Origin: Pseudomonadota bacterium
GTDB taxonomy: Bacteria; Desulfobacterota; Desulfobulbia; Desulfobulbales; Desulfocapsaceae
Reading direction: 5' to 3'
DNA length: 64,000 bases
Assembly: GCA_018817385.1 (NCBI GenBank)
Contig: JAHIUA010000087.1
Span: 1 to 64,000, forward strand
Both the position numbers and the translations under genes were made by a program. The notes below the pieces were generated by a model. It ran no database searches. It was not told where the DNA came from and saw nothing but the letters and a program-made list of their open reading frames with translations. This document shows positions 17,072-27,100 of the stretch, piece by piece (position 1 is the stretch's first letter; every line of letters begins with the position of its first letter).

Positions 17072-18033
17072 GCGGTTACACCAAGGTGTCTGCGGGGGTT
17101 GAACGGCATGGCCTCTGCCATTTTGCGGTAGAGCTCACGGTCCTCGCTGCTCTTTGGCCTGGGGGTCATAATGGCCAGGGTCACATACTGATCACCACTG
17201 ACTTTTGCCGAGCAAAGGCCCCTTCCCTTGAGACGCATTTTTTTCCCGGTCTGGGCATTTGGCGGGATTTTGAGTTCGACTGTGCCGCCAAGGGTGGGTA
17301 CCTGGACTGTGGCTCCCAATGCCGCTTCCCATGGGGTAATGGGCAGGGTGAGCATGAGGTCCCTCTTGTCGACGGTGAAGTAAGGGTGAAGGGCAAGGGT
17401 GATTTCCAGGTACAGATCGCCATTGGCACCTTTGCCCCTGCCGCTGCCTCCTTGTCCTTCCAGCCTGATGCGCTGGCCTTCGGTAACGCCTTTTGGGATT
17501 GTGACCTGCAAGGTGTGGGGGCTGGTGAAGACATGTCCGTGTGCATCAACGGAGGGGCGTTGCAGGGTCAGGGTCTGCTTGCTTCCGTGAAAGCTGTCTT
17601 CGAGGCTGATGATGATCTTTGCATGGAGGTCCTGACCTCTTCCGTAAAATGATGGGTGTTCCTCAAAGGACTCCCGGTGACTGAATTCGCTTCTTCCCCC
17701 AAAAAGAGATTCAAAAAAATCGCTGAACTGGGAGGCGTCGGCCTGAGTATAGCCGCCCCCCTGAAATTCGAATCCTGTATCCCAGTCAGGTGGTGGCTTG
17801 AATTCTTCTCCTGCTTGCCAATTAGTGCCGAACTTGTCATAAGCCGCACGTTTTTCAATGTCCTGGAGAACCTCGTAGGCCTCACCGATTTCTTTAAATC
17901 GCTGTTCGGCATCTGCGGCCTTGTTGATGTCCGGATGGTATTTTCTGGCGAGTTTCCGGTAGGCCCGTTTCACTTCATCCTGGGTGGCATTGTGTTCTAT
18001 TCCCAGTATGGCATAATAGTCTTTGAATTCCAT
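17068..18033 (-). CDS. cbpA: DnaJ-like curved-DNA-binding co-chaperone CbpA
   Basis: This 321-residue protein is a DnaJ paralogue without the zinc finger. It has an N-terminal J-domain with the HPD motif at 33-35, a Gly/Phe-rich linker (about 75-130), and two C-terminal substrate-binding domains (about 135-300) with the typical VTIPKGVTEGQRIRLEGQG. In E. coli CbpA works with DnaK and binds curved DNA in stationary phase. The start has GGGG about 11 bases upstream. cbpM follows with overlap. Confidence 0.9.
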   Translation of the reverse strand: MEFKDYYAILGIEHNATQDEVKRAYRKLARKYHPDINKAADAEQRFKEIGEAYEVLQDIEKRAAYDKFGTNWQAGEEFKPPPDWDTGFEFQGGGYTQADASQFSDFFESLFGGRSEFSHRESFEEHPSFYGRGQDLHAKIIISLEDSFHGSKQTLTLQRPSVDAHGHVFTSPHTLQVTIPKGVTEGQRIRLEGQGGSGRGKGANGDLYLEITLALHPYFTVDKRDLMLTLPITPWEAALGATVQVPTLGGTVELKIPPNAQTGKKMRLKGRGLCSAKVSGDQYVTLAIMTPRPKSSEDRELYRKMAEAMPFNPRRHLGVTA

Positions 18034-18109
18034 CCTGATTTTGACCCCTTTGGGGACCTCTCTGGTTGGTGAACTCTTACGAGAAAGCTTTTTCAGGCTT
18101 GATCTTATC

Positions 18110-18139
18110 TTGACACAGTTTTATCATACCGCATACTAT
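18110..18139 (+). promoter_or_regulatory. Candidate sigma-70 promoter for aroL
   Basis: TTGACA at 18110-18115 is followed by an 18-base spacer and TACTAT at 18134-18139. It points to aroL, about 80 bases downstream. The -35 is perfect, the -10 matches four of six. Confidence 0.45.
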
Positions 18140-18163
18140 ACTAAATTAAAGGGAAAAAAAAGT

Positions 18164-18223
18164 ATGTTACAGGGTACCAGAGGAATCATTAAGGTGATGC
18201 ACTCTTCTCGAATAGCGGCATGA
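18164..18223 (+). CDS. Possible 19-codon leader peptide overlapping aroL
   Basis: A 19-residue open frame starts at ATG 18164 with AAAGGG upstream and ends in a TGA whose bases form ATGA with the aroL start. aroL itself lacks a good ribosome site, so translational coupling is plausible. The peptide has only basic and aliphatic residues and no run of aromatic amino acids, so classical attenuation is not supported. Confidence 0.3.
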   Translation: MLQGTRGIIKVMHSSRIAA

Positions 18224-18744
18224 ATAATTGTGTCTATCTTATTGGCTGTCGTGCTGTGGGCAAGTCCAGTATCGGCCTGGAGCTGGCCAAGAGGATTGGT
18301 TATGATTTCCTGGATACTGATACCCTGATTGTCGCCAAAAAAAAATCCTCTGTGGCAACTATTGTTAAAGAAGAGGGATGGCAGGGATTTCGCAAGCTTG
18401 AAAACGAGGTCCTGTCTGAACTCAGGTTCAGACAGCACTGTGTCGTTGCCACCGGTGGGGGCGCAATTCTGCACCGTAAAATTTGGCAGGAACTCAAAAA
18501 ACTGGGACAGGTGGTCTGGCTGACTGCTGAGCTGGCAATTCTTTGTGATCGTCTGCGGATGGATCGCAATTCCGAGTCGCTCCGACCCAGTCTGACTGGA
18601 AAGGACATCTGTCAGGAGTTGGCGGAAGTGCTGGTGAAACGGAACCCTCTCTACCGGGAACTGGCAGATATTGTTGTTGATACCGGGCTGCTGACTGTGG
18701 CCGAGGCAGTTCACTGCATTGAAAAGCAGATAAGAGAGAGTTGA
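18220..18744 (+). CDS. aroL: Shikimate kinase
   Basis: This 174-residue enzyme phosphorylates shikimate with ATP, a step toward chorismate and aromatic amino acids. It has a P-loop (GCRAVGKSS), the shikimate-binding DTD at 33-35, and GGGA later in the shikimate site. It is slightly closer to AroL than AroK, as judged by eye. The start overlaps a small upstream frame and has no Shine-Dalgarno. Chorismate synthase is the next gene, 239 bases downstream, which fits the pathway. Confidence 0.86.
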   Translation: MNNCVYLIGCRAVGKSSIGLELAKRIGYDFLDTDTLIVAKKKSSVATIVKEEGWQGFRKLENEVLSELRFRQHCVVATGGGAILHRKIWQELKKLGQVVWLTAELAILCDRLRMDRNSESLRPSLTGKDICQELAEVLVKRNPLYRELADIVVDTGLLTVAEAVHCIEKQIRES

Positions 18745-18983
18745 AAATAAAAAAATCAGCACGCATTGAGAGCTGCTTTGTTGCTGAAAACTGGAAAAAA
18801 GACTTTAGGATATCTTGAAAAACGAGAATTTCCGTTCAAAACCGAGGCAGGAGTAAAAATTTAGCACGGGCATTTCATTGAGATTCCGAGAATAAAATTT
18901 TTCTCATAACGAAGAGTTTGGGCGAAAAGGCAATTTCGCATGGTGGCCTTTATTCGATCTCTGTAAAAAAGGATTAAAGAGCA

Positions 18984-20063
18984 ATGGCAGGAAATACGTT
19001 TGGTAAGGTCTTTCGGGTAACCACCTGGGGAGAGTCACATGGTACAGGGATAGGGGCCGTTATTGATGGCTGTCCACCTGGAATCGTACTGGATCCGATT
19101 CTGCTTCAGGCCGAGATGAATAGGAGACGACCCGGACAGGGGGGAGCCTCGAGTCCCCGTAAAGAGCCTGATCAGGTAGAGATTCTCTCCGGTGTTTTTA
19201 CGCCTCCTGGAGAAGATTTGCCCTATACCACCGGGACACCTATCTCGCTGGTCATTTACAATAAAGACGCCCATTCTAAATCTTATGATACTCTCCGTGA
19301 TATTTTCCGCCCAGGACATGGTGATGTGACCTATCTGGCAAAATACGGTATTCGTGATCATCGTGGTGGCGGTAGGGCATCGGCTCGGGAAACAGCAGCC
19401 AGAGTGGCTGCCGGGGCTGTGGCAAAACAGCTCCTTGCCACCCATGGAATCGAGGTCTGCGCCTATACCGTTGCTTTCGGAGGGATCAAGGTTCGAGAAC
19501 GAAATCTTGATGTCATCAACAGCAACCGTTTTTATTGCCCCGATGCCGAGGCGGCGGAAAAAATGGAGGAACGGGTGCTGGAGGTCAAAAAACAGGGTGA
19601 TACTGTGGGAGGAATAGTGGAGATCATTGCCGATTGTCCAGCAGGCCTGGGCGAACCTGTCTTTGATAAGCTTGAGGCTGAACTGGCCCATGCCCTGATG
19701 TCCATAGGGGCAGTGAAGGGGGTGGAGGTCGGTGCCGGTTTCCAGGTGGCGGAGATGCTTGGCTCTGAAAACAACGATCCCATCAGCCCGGACGGCTTTA
19801 TGTCCAATAATGCCGGAGGCATCCTTGCCGGTATCTCCAGCGGCAGTCAAATCGTCCTTCGCGTTGCGGTCAAACCTATTCCCTCCATCTCTCAAGAACA
19901 GCTGAGTGTCAATCTGCAGAATGAGTCCATAAAGATCCAGGTTGGAGGGAGACATGATATCTCAGCCATCCCTCGTATTATTCCTGTTTGTGAGGCCATG
20001 GTTCGGCTCACCCTGGCCGATCATCTTCTGCGACATATGGCTATTGTTTATCCTGGGGAGTAA
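18984..20063 (+). CDS. aroC: Chorismate synthase
   Basis: AroC makes chorismate from EPSP, needing reduced FMN. The 359-residue protein has the three family signatures: GESHG near residue 17, the HRGGGRASARET region that contacts phosphate and flavin, and RHD near the C-terminus (GGRHD). It lies after aroL. glgA begins four bases after the stop, so the aromatic and glycogen genes share a transcript. Confidence 0.95.
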   Translation: MAGNTFGKVFRVTTWGESHGTGIGAVIDGCPPGIVLDPILLQAEMNRRRPGQGGASSPRKEPDQVEILSGVFTPPGEDLPYTTGTPISLVIYNKDAHSKSYDTLRDIFRPGHGDVTYLAKYGIRDHRGGGRASARETAARVAAGAVAKQLLATHGIEVCAYTVAFGGIKVRERNLDVINSNRFYCPDAEAAEKMEERVLEVKKQGDTVGGIVEIIADCPAGLGEPVFDKLEAELAHALMSIGAVKGVEVGAGFQVAEMLGSENNDPISPDGFMSNNAGGILAGISSGSQIVLRVAVKPIPSISQEQLSVNLQNESIKIQVGGRHDISAIPRIIPVCEAMVRLTLADHLLRHMAIVYPGE

Positions 20064-20067
20064 GTGC

Positions 20068-21729
20068 ATGAACGGACAACAGCAATCCCTGCGTCAAATC
20101 TGGATGGTGAGCCGTGAATACGGTAAACTTGCGGGGGCCGGTGGCGTAAAGGATGTAGTGTCTCAGCTGTCAGGAACCCTGGCTCGCTGGTCAGGTCATT
20201 CTGTACATGTGGTTCTTCCTCGCTATGGATTTATGGATCCTGGAGAGTTGGGCTTTCACCTGCTTCCAGATCCTCTAAGACCCGAGCAAGCGTTGAGCTT
20301 TGAGGTTGATCTCAATTATACGAACAAAGAGCGGCGCGAGCATGTACGGGTATGGATTGCCTCCCAAGGCAGACTGACCCTCTATCTTCTGGAGGCCGAA
20401 CGTTTTCGTGACAAACAAGACGTCTATACCTACACCGCCAAGGAGGAGGCGCTGCATCCCTGGCAGAAGAAAGGGGAGGGACATGTGGATTATTTTGCCA
20501 TGAACATTCTTTTGCAGAAAGGTGTCCTTGATCTGATGATCCTCCTTGGCTGTCGGCCCGATGTTATCCACTGCCATGACGGGCATACCGCAGTTTTGCC
20601 GGCTCTGATTGCTGAGCATCCCGGTCTGCGTCATTATTTTCGTCATACTGGCACCCTGGTTACCGTACATAACGCTGGTAAGGGCTATCACCAGGAAGTT
20701 GCGGATCTTTCCTTTGCTCGTGCCAGTACCGGTCTCCCCAAACGCGTGATTATGAAGAGCAGGTTGGATGACTGTTTTGACCCCTTTCTGGCTGGAGCTG
20801 CAACTGCCGTGATGAATACGGTCAGTGAAAATTATGCCCGGGAGCTCCAGGAAACTGTAGAGGATAGTCTCACGGGATGGCTTGGCCATACCCTGCTCGA
20901 ACGAGGTGTTCTCCTGGAAGGGATCACCAATGGGATTGATCCTGATGAGTTCTCTCCTGTCGAGCACGAAAAGAGTGGGATCGCGGCGGCTTTTGATCCT
21001 CTGGGCCTATCTACCCTTGCCGGGAAAGAGATATGCAAACAGGCCATGCTGCAACTTGTTTCTGAGGACGGGAAATTGGAAGGGATTCGTCGATCCGGCC
21101 ACCTTGACGGGGATCTTTCCGTGCCCCTTATCACCTTTATTGGTCGGCTCAGCGAGCAGAAAGGCGTCTCTGTCTTGATTGGAGCCTTAAAAAAGCTTCT
21201 TGGCAAAGATCTTGATTTTCGTTTTCTGTTGCTGGGAACGGGCAGTCATTATGACGAAGAACAGTTAGTGCGTCTTGCGGAACAGAAAGAGAACAGGGGG
21301 AAGGTCTGTATCCTTCGTGGTTTTGATCCGATGCTGGCCAACAAGATCTATGCGGCAGGTGATTTCTTCCTCATCCCATCTCAATATGAGCCTTGCGGCT
21401 TGACCGATTTCATGGCTCAGCTCTTTGCTAATCTGCCTATTGTGCATCATGTGGGTGGTCTGGTGAAGGTGATAGATGGAAAGACTGGGTTTACCTATCA
21501 GGACCAGAGTGTGGCTGCACTGTGTCAGGCCATTGACCAGGCCTTGTATCTCTATTCGACAGACCCAGGTGCGATCCGAAAGATGCAGCGCCAGGCGGTC
21601 CAGTTGATTCTGGAGCGCTATACCTGGGACATGGTCAGCAAAAAGTATCTGCAACTTTATGAAAAGGCGAAGGCCCGGCGGTTCAGAGTGCTTTTCAGTG
21701 GTGATGAATCGACCGAGAAGCATAGGTAA
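20068..21729 (+). CDS. glgA: Glycogen/starch synthase-like glycosyltransferase (GT5)
   Basis: This 553-residue enzyme transfers glucose from a nucleotide sugar to glycogen. It has the N-terminal GT5 catalytic domain (VIHCHDGHTA) and a C-terminal GT1 domain with PSQYEPCGLTDFMAQ. The nucleotide-sugar loop reads KLAGAGGVKDV where typical GlgA has K-x-GGL-x-DV, and other motifs are similarly shifted, so it is a divergent member. The start is placed at 20068, with GGGGAG just upstream inside the aroC stop region; the longer open frame overlapping aroC is not used. gapA follows 133 bases later. Confidence 0.82.
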   Translation: MNGQQQSLRQIWMVSREYGKLAGAGGVKDVVSQLSGTLARWSGHSVHVVLPRYGFMDPGELGFHLLPDPLRPEQALSFEVDLNYTNKERREHVRVWIASQGRLTLYLLEAERFRDKQDVYTYTAKEEALHPWQKKGEGHVDYFAMNILLQKGVLDLMILLGCRPDVIHCHDGHTAVLPALIAEHPGLRHYFRHTGTLVTVHNAGKGYHQEVADLSFARASTGLPKRVIMKSRLDDCFDPFLAGAATAVMNTVSENYARELQETVEDSLTGWLGHTLLERGVLLEGITNGIDPDEFSPVEHEKSGIAAAFDPLGLSTLAGKEICKQAMLQLVSEDGKLEGIRRSGHLDGDLSVPLITFIGRLSEQKGVSVLIGALKKLLGKDLDFRFLLLGTGSHYDEEQLVRLAEQKENRGKVCILRGFDPMLANKIYAAGDFFLIPSQYEPCGLTDFMAQLFANLPIVHHVGGLVKVIDGKTGFTYQDQSVAALCQAIDQALYLYSTDPGAIRKMQRQAVQLILERYTWDMVSKKYLQLYEKAKARRFRVLFSGDESTEKHR

Positions 21730-21862
21730 GCCTGACAATGAAAGCTTTTTACCCCGAGCCCGGGATAACAGATCGCTAAAAAAAAGATAAGAGATTTTTC
21801 TCAAGAGGCAGAGCATCTGTAGATCGCTCTGTTTTCCCACTATTTGTAGGAGGATGCTGGAT

Positions 21863-22867
21863 ATGACAGTTAAGATAGGAATCAATGGTTTTGGCCGTAT
21901 CGGGAGAAACATTTTTCGGGCTATTTATAAAGATCCAGCCTTCGCTGATATTGAGATCGTGGCCATCAATGATCTGACAGACAACGCAACTTTGACCCAT
22001 CTTTTGAAATATGATTCGGTTATGGGGGTCTTTGCGGCTGAGGTTGGCAGCGACGAAGATGGAATTATTGTTGATGGCCGTCACATCAGGGTTACTGATC
22101 ATCGCAATCCTGCCGATATTCCCTGGGGAGAATCCGCTGTTGAGTATGTAGCCGAATGTACAGGAATCTTTCGCGACAGTGAAAACGCCCAGAAACATAT
22201 AGACGGTGGCGCATCCAAGGTGGTTATTTCTGCTCCTGCCAAGGGAAACATCAAGACCTTTGTTATGGGGGTGAATGAGGACGAGTATGATCCTACTGTG
22301 CATCATGTGGTCTCCAATGCCTCCTGTACAACCAACTGTCTGGCTCCCATGGCCAAAGTGATTTTGGATAATTTCGGCATTAAACGAGGGCTGATGACCA
22401 CCATTCATGCCTATACCGGTGACCAGCGTCTCCTCGATTTTCCCCATTCCGATCTCCGTCGGGCAAGGGCCGCCGCCCTTTCCATGATTCCCACAAAGAC
22501 TGGAGCAGCAGCAGCCGTAGCCCTGGTCATTCCCGAGTTGAAGGGAAAGTTTGACGGTTTGGCAGTCAGAGTACCGACCGCTAATGTCTCACTGGTGGAT
22601 GCAGTCATGGAGGTGGAAAAAGAAACAACCGTCGCCGAGGTCAATCAAGCCCTGAAGGAGGCAGCCAGCCGTTACCTTGGTTATACTGATCTGCCTCTGG
22701 TTTCCATAGATTTTCAGGGGGATGGACATTCATCTATAGTTGACGGTCTTTCCACTAAGGTAATTGGGACTACGGTCAAGGTTATGAGCTGGTATGACAA
22801 TGAGTGGGGATATTCCAACCGGATGCTGGATCTGATCCTCCATATGGAGGCCAACAAGGCCCTCTAA
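21863..22867 (+). CDS. gapA: Glyceraldehyde-3-phosphate dehydrogenase
   Basis: This 334-residue enzyme oxidises glyceraldehyde-3-phosphate with NAD(P) in glycolysis or runs backward in gluconeogenesis. It begins with IGINGFGRIGR and has the catalytic motif ASCTTNC. The start is set at 21863, since AGGAGG lies nine bases upstream; an ATG three codons earlier is too close to it. It sits with glgA, so the pair may serve glycogen storage from triose. Confidence 0.95.
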   Translation: MTVKIGINGFGRIGRNIFRAIYKDPAFADIEIVAINDLTDNATLTHLLKYDSVMGVFAAEVGSDEDGIIVDGRHIRVTDHRNPADIPWGESAVEYVAECTGIFRDSENAQKHIDGGASKVVISAPAKGNIKTFVMGVNEDEYDPTVHHVVSNASCTTNCLAPMAKVILDNFGIKRGLMTTIHAYTGDQRLLDFPHSDLRRARAAALSMIPTKTGAAAAVALVIPELKGKFDGLAVRVPTANVSLVDAVMEVEKETTVAEVNQALKEAASRYLGYTDLPLVSIDFQGDGHSSIVDGLSTKVIGTTVKVMSWYDNEWGYSNRMLDLILHMEANKAL

Positions 22868-23052
22868 AGGAAGGTAGCAGGGTCATGGAGGGGGGACTGT
22901 CGGGGGTGGGGTTGCTACGTATCTGTAATACGGCCTTGAAATACCTTCTTGAAGTCAAATGGAAAAAGGTGTAGGGAATAGGAAAGAAGTATTGAGGGAG
23001 CAGATTTCCCTTTTTTGACTATTTATTCATCATTTTACATTAGGAGAAAAAC

Positions 23053-23799
23053 ATGAAAGCAACAGTTATTTCTGCTGTCGGAGCAGGGCTGCTTCTGGTT
23101 GGAACGGCCTGGGCATCAGGTCCTGGCGCTCACTGGGGGTACAGCGGACATGAGGCGCCGGAGTTCTGGGGGGATCTTTCTCAAGATTATGCCATCTGCA
23201 AGAGTGGAAAGAATCAGTCCCCCATTGATCTTGATTCCCTGATAGAGGCGGAGTTGAGTCCTATTGTTTTTCAGTATAATGCGGTTCCTCTGAATATTGT
23301 CAACAACGGTCATACGGTTCAGGTGAACTATGCCCCCGGCTCTTCCATCACCGTTGACGGACATACCTATAACCTCCTTCAATTTCATTTTCACACCCCC
23401 AGTGAAAATACGGTGAAGGGACAGTTCTTTGCCATGGAGGCCCATCTTGTTCATTCTGATGATGCTGGAAATTTGAGTGTGCTGGGGGTGATGTTCGAAG
23501 AGGGAGCTGCTAATCCTTTTCTGGATGGGATCTGGGTGCATATGCCGGAAAAGGCCGGAGTGAGTAAATCCCTGCCCGAGATGACTCTCAATGTCGCAGA
23601 TATGCTGCCTGCCAACAAATCATACTATCGTTTCAATGGTTCTCTTACCACCCCACCCTGCAGTGAAGGGGTGAAGTGGATGGTCTTCAAAAATCCGGTG
23701 CCTGTTTCAAAGGCCCAGGCAGAAAAGTTTCATACCCTTATGGGGGGAGACAATAATCGGCCGGTACAGCCTGTAAATGCACGGCCGGTTCTGCAGTAA
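23053..23799 (+). CDS. cah: Periplasmic alpha-carbonic anhydrase
   Basis: This 248-residue enzyme interconverts CO2 and bicarbonate. It has a cleavable signal peptide (cut near residue 22, AWASG) and the alpha-class zinc ligands in FHFHTPSEN and EAHLVH. Two cysteines, in AICKSG and PCSEG, can form the bacterial disulfide. The location is periplasmic. AGGAG precedes the start and a terminator follows, so it is likely monocistronic. Confidence 0.93.
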   Translation: MKATVISAVGAGLLLVGTAWASGPGAHWGYSGHEAPEFWGDLSQDYAICKSGKNQSPIDLDSLIEAELSPIVFQYNAVPLNIVNNGHTVQVNYAPGSSITVDGHTYNLLQFHFHTPSENTVKGQFFAMEAHLVHSDDAGNLSVLGVMFEEGAANPFLDGIWVHMPEKAGVSKSLPEMTLNVADMLPANKSYYRFNGSLTTPPCSEGVKWMVFKNPVPVSKAQAEKFHTLMGGDNNRPVQPVNARPVLQ

Positions 23800-24115
23800 G
23801 CAGTAAAGATGGCTTTTTTCCGAGGCCGCAGATTTCGTAAACGCCCTGATGGATTTTCCTTTAGGGCGTTTTTTTTGTGGAGCCTGGCGGGTATATTTTG
23901 GCCTCTGTTAGGCCAAGGGTTTCCCTGAAGGGATATTCAGGCGGCAAAGAAGTTGTGACAAGAATCCAGGAATGTTCCAAGCAGGTTTTCCGGGTTTGAA
24001 AAAGAAGATGCTTGAATCAGCCAAGAGAATATCAGACAGTTGAGGAGTAATTACCGATTTCCTCTTTGGCAGTGAAAAGCGCTCAGGAAAAAAAATTGTA
24101 CCGGAATAGGAAGAG
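23800..24115. other. Intergenic region before the PPDK-like gene
   Basis: It holds the terminator at 23839-23876 and a small stem pairing 23898-23904 (TTGGCCT) with 23910-23916. The rest shows no gene. AGGAAGAG at its end serves the next gene. Confidence 0.55.
23839..23876 (+). terminator. Intrinsic terminator after carbonic anhydrase
   Basis: AAACGCCCT pairs with AGGGCGTTT and is followed by a run of T (to 23876). Confidence 0.88.
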
Positions 24116-27100
24116 ATGAAAAAGAAGTCAAGCTCCATCGAATCGGATGCACTGAAGGCCAATCTTATGCAGACAGCAGAAGAGGTGGTTATGCGTCCTG
24201 AACTGCAGCTCCTTCTCGATGTTGTTGGTCACTACAAGGGGCTCCATAATACCTTGGAAAACCTCCTCTATGAGATCTGTCATCCCTATCGTAACTGGAA
24301 TATCCTGGTCCCCCAGTTGCGCAGCTTTGTTCTGAAGAATAGCACCTATTATATGCGTCATGAGCAGGGGCCTGAGGCTTTTTCCCTCTTTGCCGGTATT
24401 TTTATTGAGGCTATGCGGGACTGTGAAAAAAATACCAAACTTCTTTCCCAGATTATTGAAGCGCAATTGGCCTGGATCAGTAAAATGGTCACTCTTTTTC
24501 AGGTGGAGGACCTGTATCGGTTCCAGTCTGCACTTCATGCTTATTTTGCAACCCTGCTGGCCCTTGATGACGGCAAAAGTCCGATCATGATGCATATTGT
24601 TCAGGGACTGCATCCCATGAAAAATCTGGCCACCTCTTTGCTTGGCTTTGTTGATAAAGGGGCCGAAGACTTTGATTGCCGTGCAGTGGCCCGGCTTATG
24701 CAAGCCATCCTCAAGAGAAATTATGACTACTGGCTCCAGGAGGAAGACCCCCTTCCCTGGTTTCTCGAACGTTGTGGTGCCCTCTGTGAAGACTTTCGCT
24801 CAGGCCAGCTTTTTGCTGCGATCTCCCATGAGAGTATGACAAAAAACAAGGCGGCGGTGACAGCCATTGATATTGATTCGTCACCGGCAGCTGCCCTCCA
24901 TGATATCCTGGCTCTGCCTGCCCATGTTGACATTGTACGTCTCTATAAGGAAATCCCTTCAAGGCTTGCAAAAGCTGACGGAAATGGTCAAAGGAACTCC
25001 CTGGAACAGGGACTGTCTTTAAACCGTTTTGCCGAAAATCAGAAATTACTGTTCCTTTTTCGGATCATGGACACCAAGGGACTCTATCTGATTCATGAAG
25101 AGACCCTGCGTGAAATCAATCGATCTCTGGTTCAGCTGATTCGTCTCCAGACTTTTGAGGAGATCGAAGAGTTTCTCCTCACCACCTTTCACTTGCTCAA
25201 GGCCAATGTTCGAAAATTTCCCCATACTTCCTTGCAGTGTATTCAGGTTCTGGGTGGTGAGGTCTTCAACCGCGGCAACAGTCGTATGGTTGAGACGTTT
25301 CTCTGGGAAGCCGTGCGGTTCGGTTTTCAATATGCCAATGTCTCAGGGGTGGATGAAGACTGGCAGCCCATTACCAATCCTGCCCATCTGGCAAATATCA
25401 GGGTCTGGCTGAATCTGATTATGCAGGAACCCAAGTGGTGTTCTACCCTTTTCTCCGCTCTTATCATCAACCTCAAGCTTTCCGGGACCTGTGTCAAGGA
25501 TACGGATCTCTTTCAGCGGGATATCACCAACCTGCTCAATCATCCCATTGAACCGGTGTATAATCTGACAAAACAGTTCACCAAACTAATGCCCGTTTTT
25601 TTTAATGAGATTGGTGCAGAGGGTGAACTGCGCGAGGTCTCCACCGAGCTTGACGAGATCCATAAGCGTCGCGATCCCCTGATCCATTTTTTACGAAAAC
25701 AGAGTCACGTGGAGAGTTCGAATCTCATTGTTGATTTTATTCATGCCATTTTTCTCTTCTGGTTGACGAAAAAGAAAGAGGTCCTGCTGCCCTTTCTCCC
25801 TGAGGAGGTCTATACAGAGGTGGCTCTGGAAGGGAAGTTCATTGATGATCAGCATCTCCTGGCCATTCGTATCCGTGAGGATTTTGCGTTTTCCTCCATT
25901 GAGGAACTGCTGACTTGGAAACGAGAGGAGCGGCAGCAGTACCTGGAGGCTCAGAGAGATCTTGCTCCTGGTGAACTACGGCGCTTTGATTCTTTGGTTC
26001 AGATGTATAAGCTGCTGCATCAAAAGTACAAACTGGGATTTCAGGAGTTGCGGAGCGAACTGGAGCACGCCGTTCAAGAAGGTTTTCCAGAGATGGAGGA
26101 GTTGCTCTTCAAGCTTGAGGCGTGTGATGTCATTGAGTGTATCGAGGCCTTGCTTGATACCTTGGAAGGTTTGAAAGAAACCATTCTTTCTCCTCAAAAA
26201 TTCGAAGCCAGAGAGGATATTTATTATAAGAGACATATTGCCGTTGATATTCCATCGGTCTACGGGAAATATCGGGAAAAGAAGTTTGACAGTCTCAGTC
26301 TCACCTTTCGCCTGGAAAACCTGACCAATATATATCTGGAGAGGTTGCCGGAGACAGTGAATCTCGCTATCATTACCCAGGCTACCTTTTTTAGTGTTTT
26401 TAAATGCTTGAAGCTCTATCTTCGCGCTTTGCGGGTCGATGGTATCAGTTCCAGACGCCTGGACACCTATCTCTCTTTGCTCAAGGGATCTGTCCGGGTC
26501 AGGCGTTTTTCCTATACCCAGTACATGGATATTTTCCGGGGTCTCTCTGAGGGGGTTAAGGATGTCATTTACTCCTATTATACCAACAGCCATCAAAACA
26601 ACCTCTCTATTATTATTCCTCAGATAGGACCCCATAATCTCCTGACCACGTATCGTTCACTATGGAATGATGAGGAAAAAGCGAATTCTATTCATCGCCT
26701 GGCAGAGGCTTTTTTGAGGGATCTCATTGCCTCGACATTTGGCCTTCAGCACCTGGATAATTTTATCACTCGAATAATCGGCATCCTCGAAAGTCAGAAG
26801 CATATTCTGGATGAAAGGATGATTGATCTGCTCATGACCTATAACCCTGAGAAGGCAATTTCCATGCTTCATCGGATCAATCCCTATACCCATGATTTGA
26901 TCCATCTGGGCAATAAGGGCTTTAATCTGGTGACGCTCAGCGCTGATAAAAAACCAGTGCCCCCTGCCTTTATTATCACCACTGAGGTCTTTCGCTGTCG
27001 CGAGGTGATCTATGGCTTTGCCAAGGCCAGAGACGATTTAATGCAACGTATTCGTACCGCCCTTACTGAGTTGGAGGACTTGACGGGGCGGGTCTTCGGC

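Noticed and set aside
19942-20067. Upstream extension of glgA into aroC
   Set aside because: It overlaps aroC in another frame; the ATG at 20068 has GGGGAG before it and matches the family start.
23839-23876. Possibility that the 23.8-24.1 kb gap hides a small gene
   Set aside because: The open frames there lack ribosome sites and the hairpin is a plain terminator.
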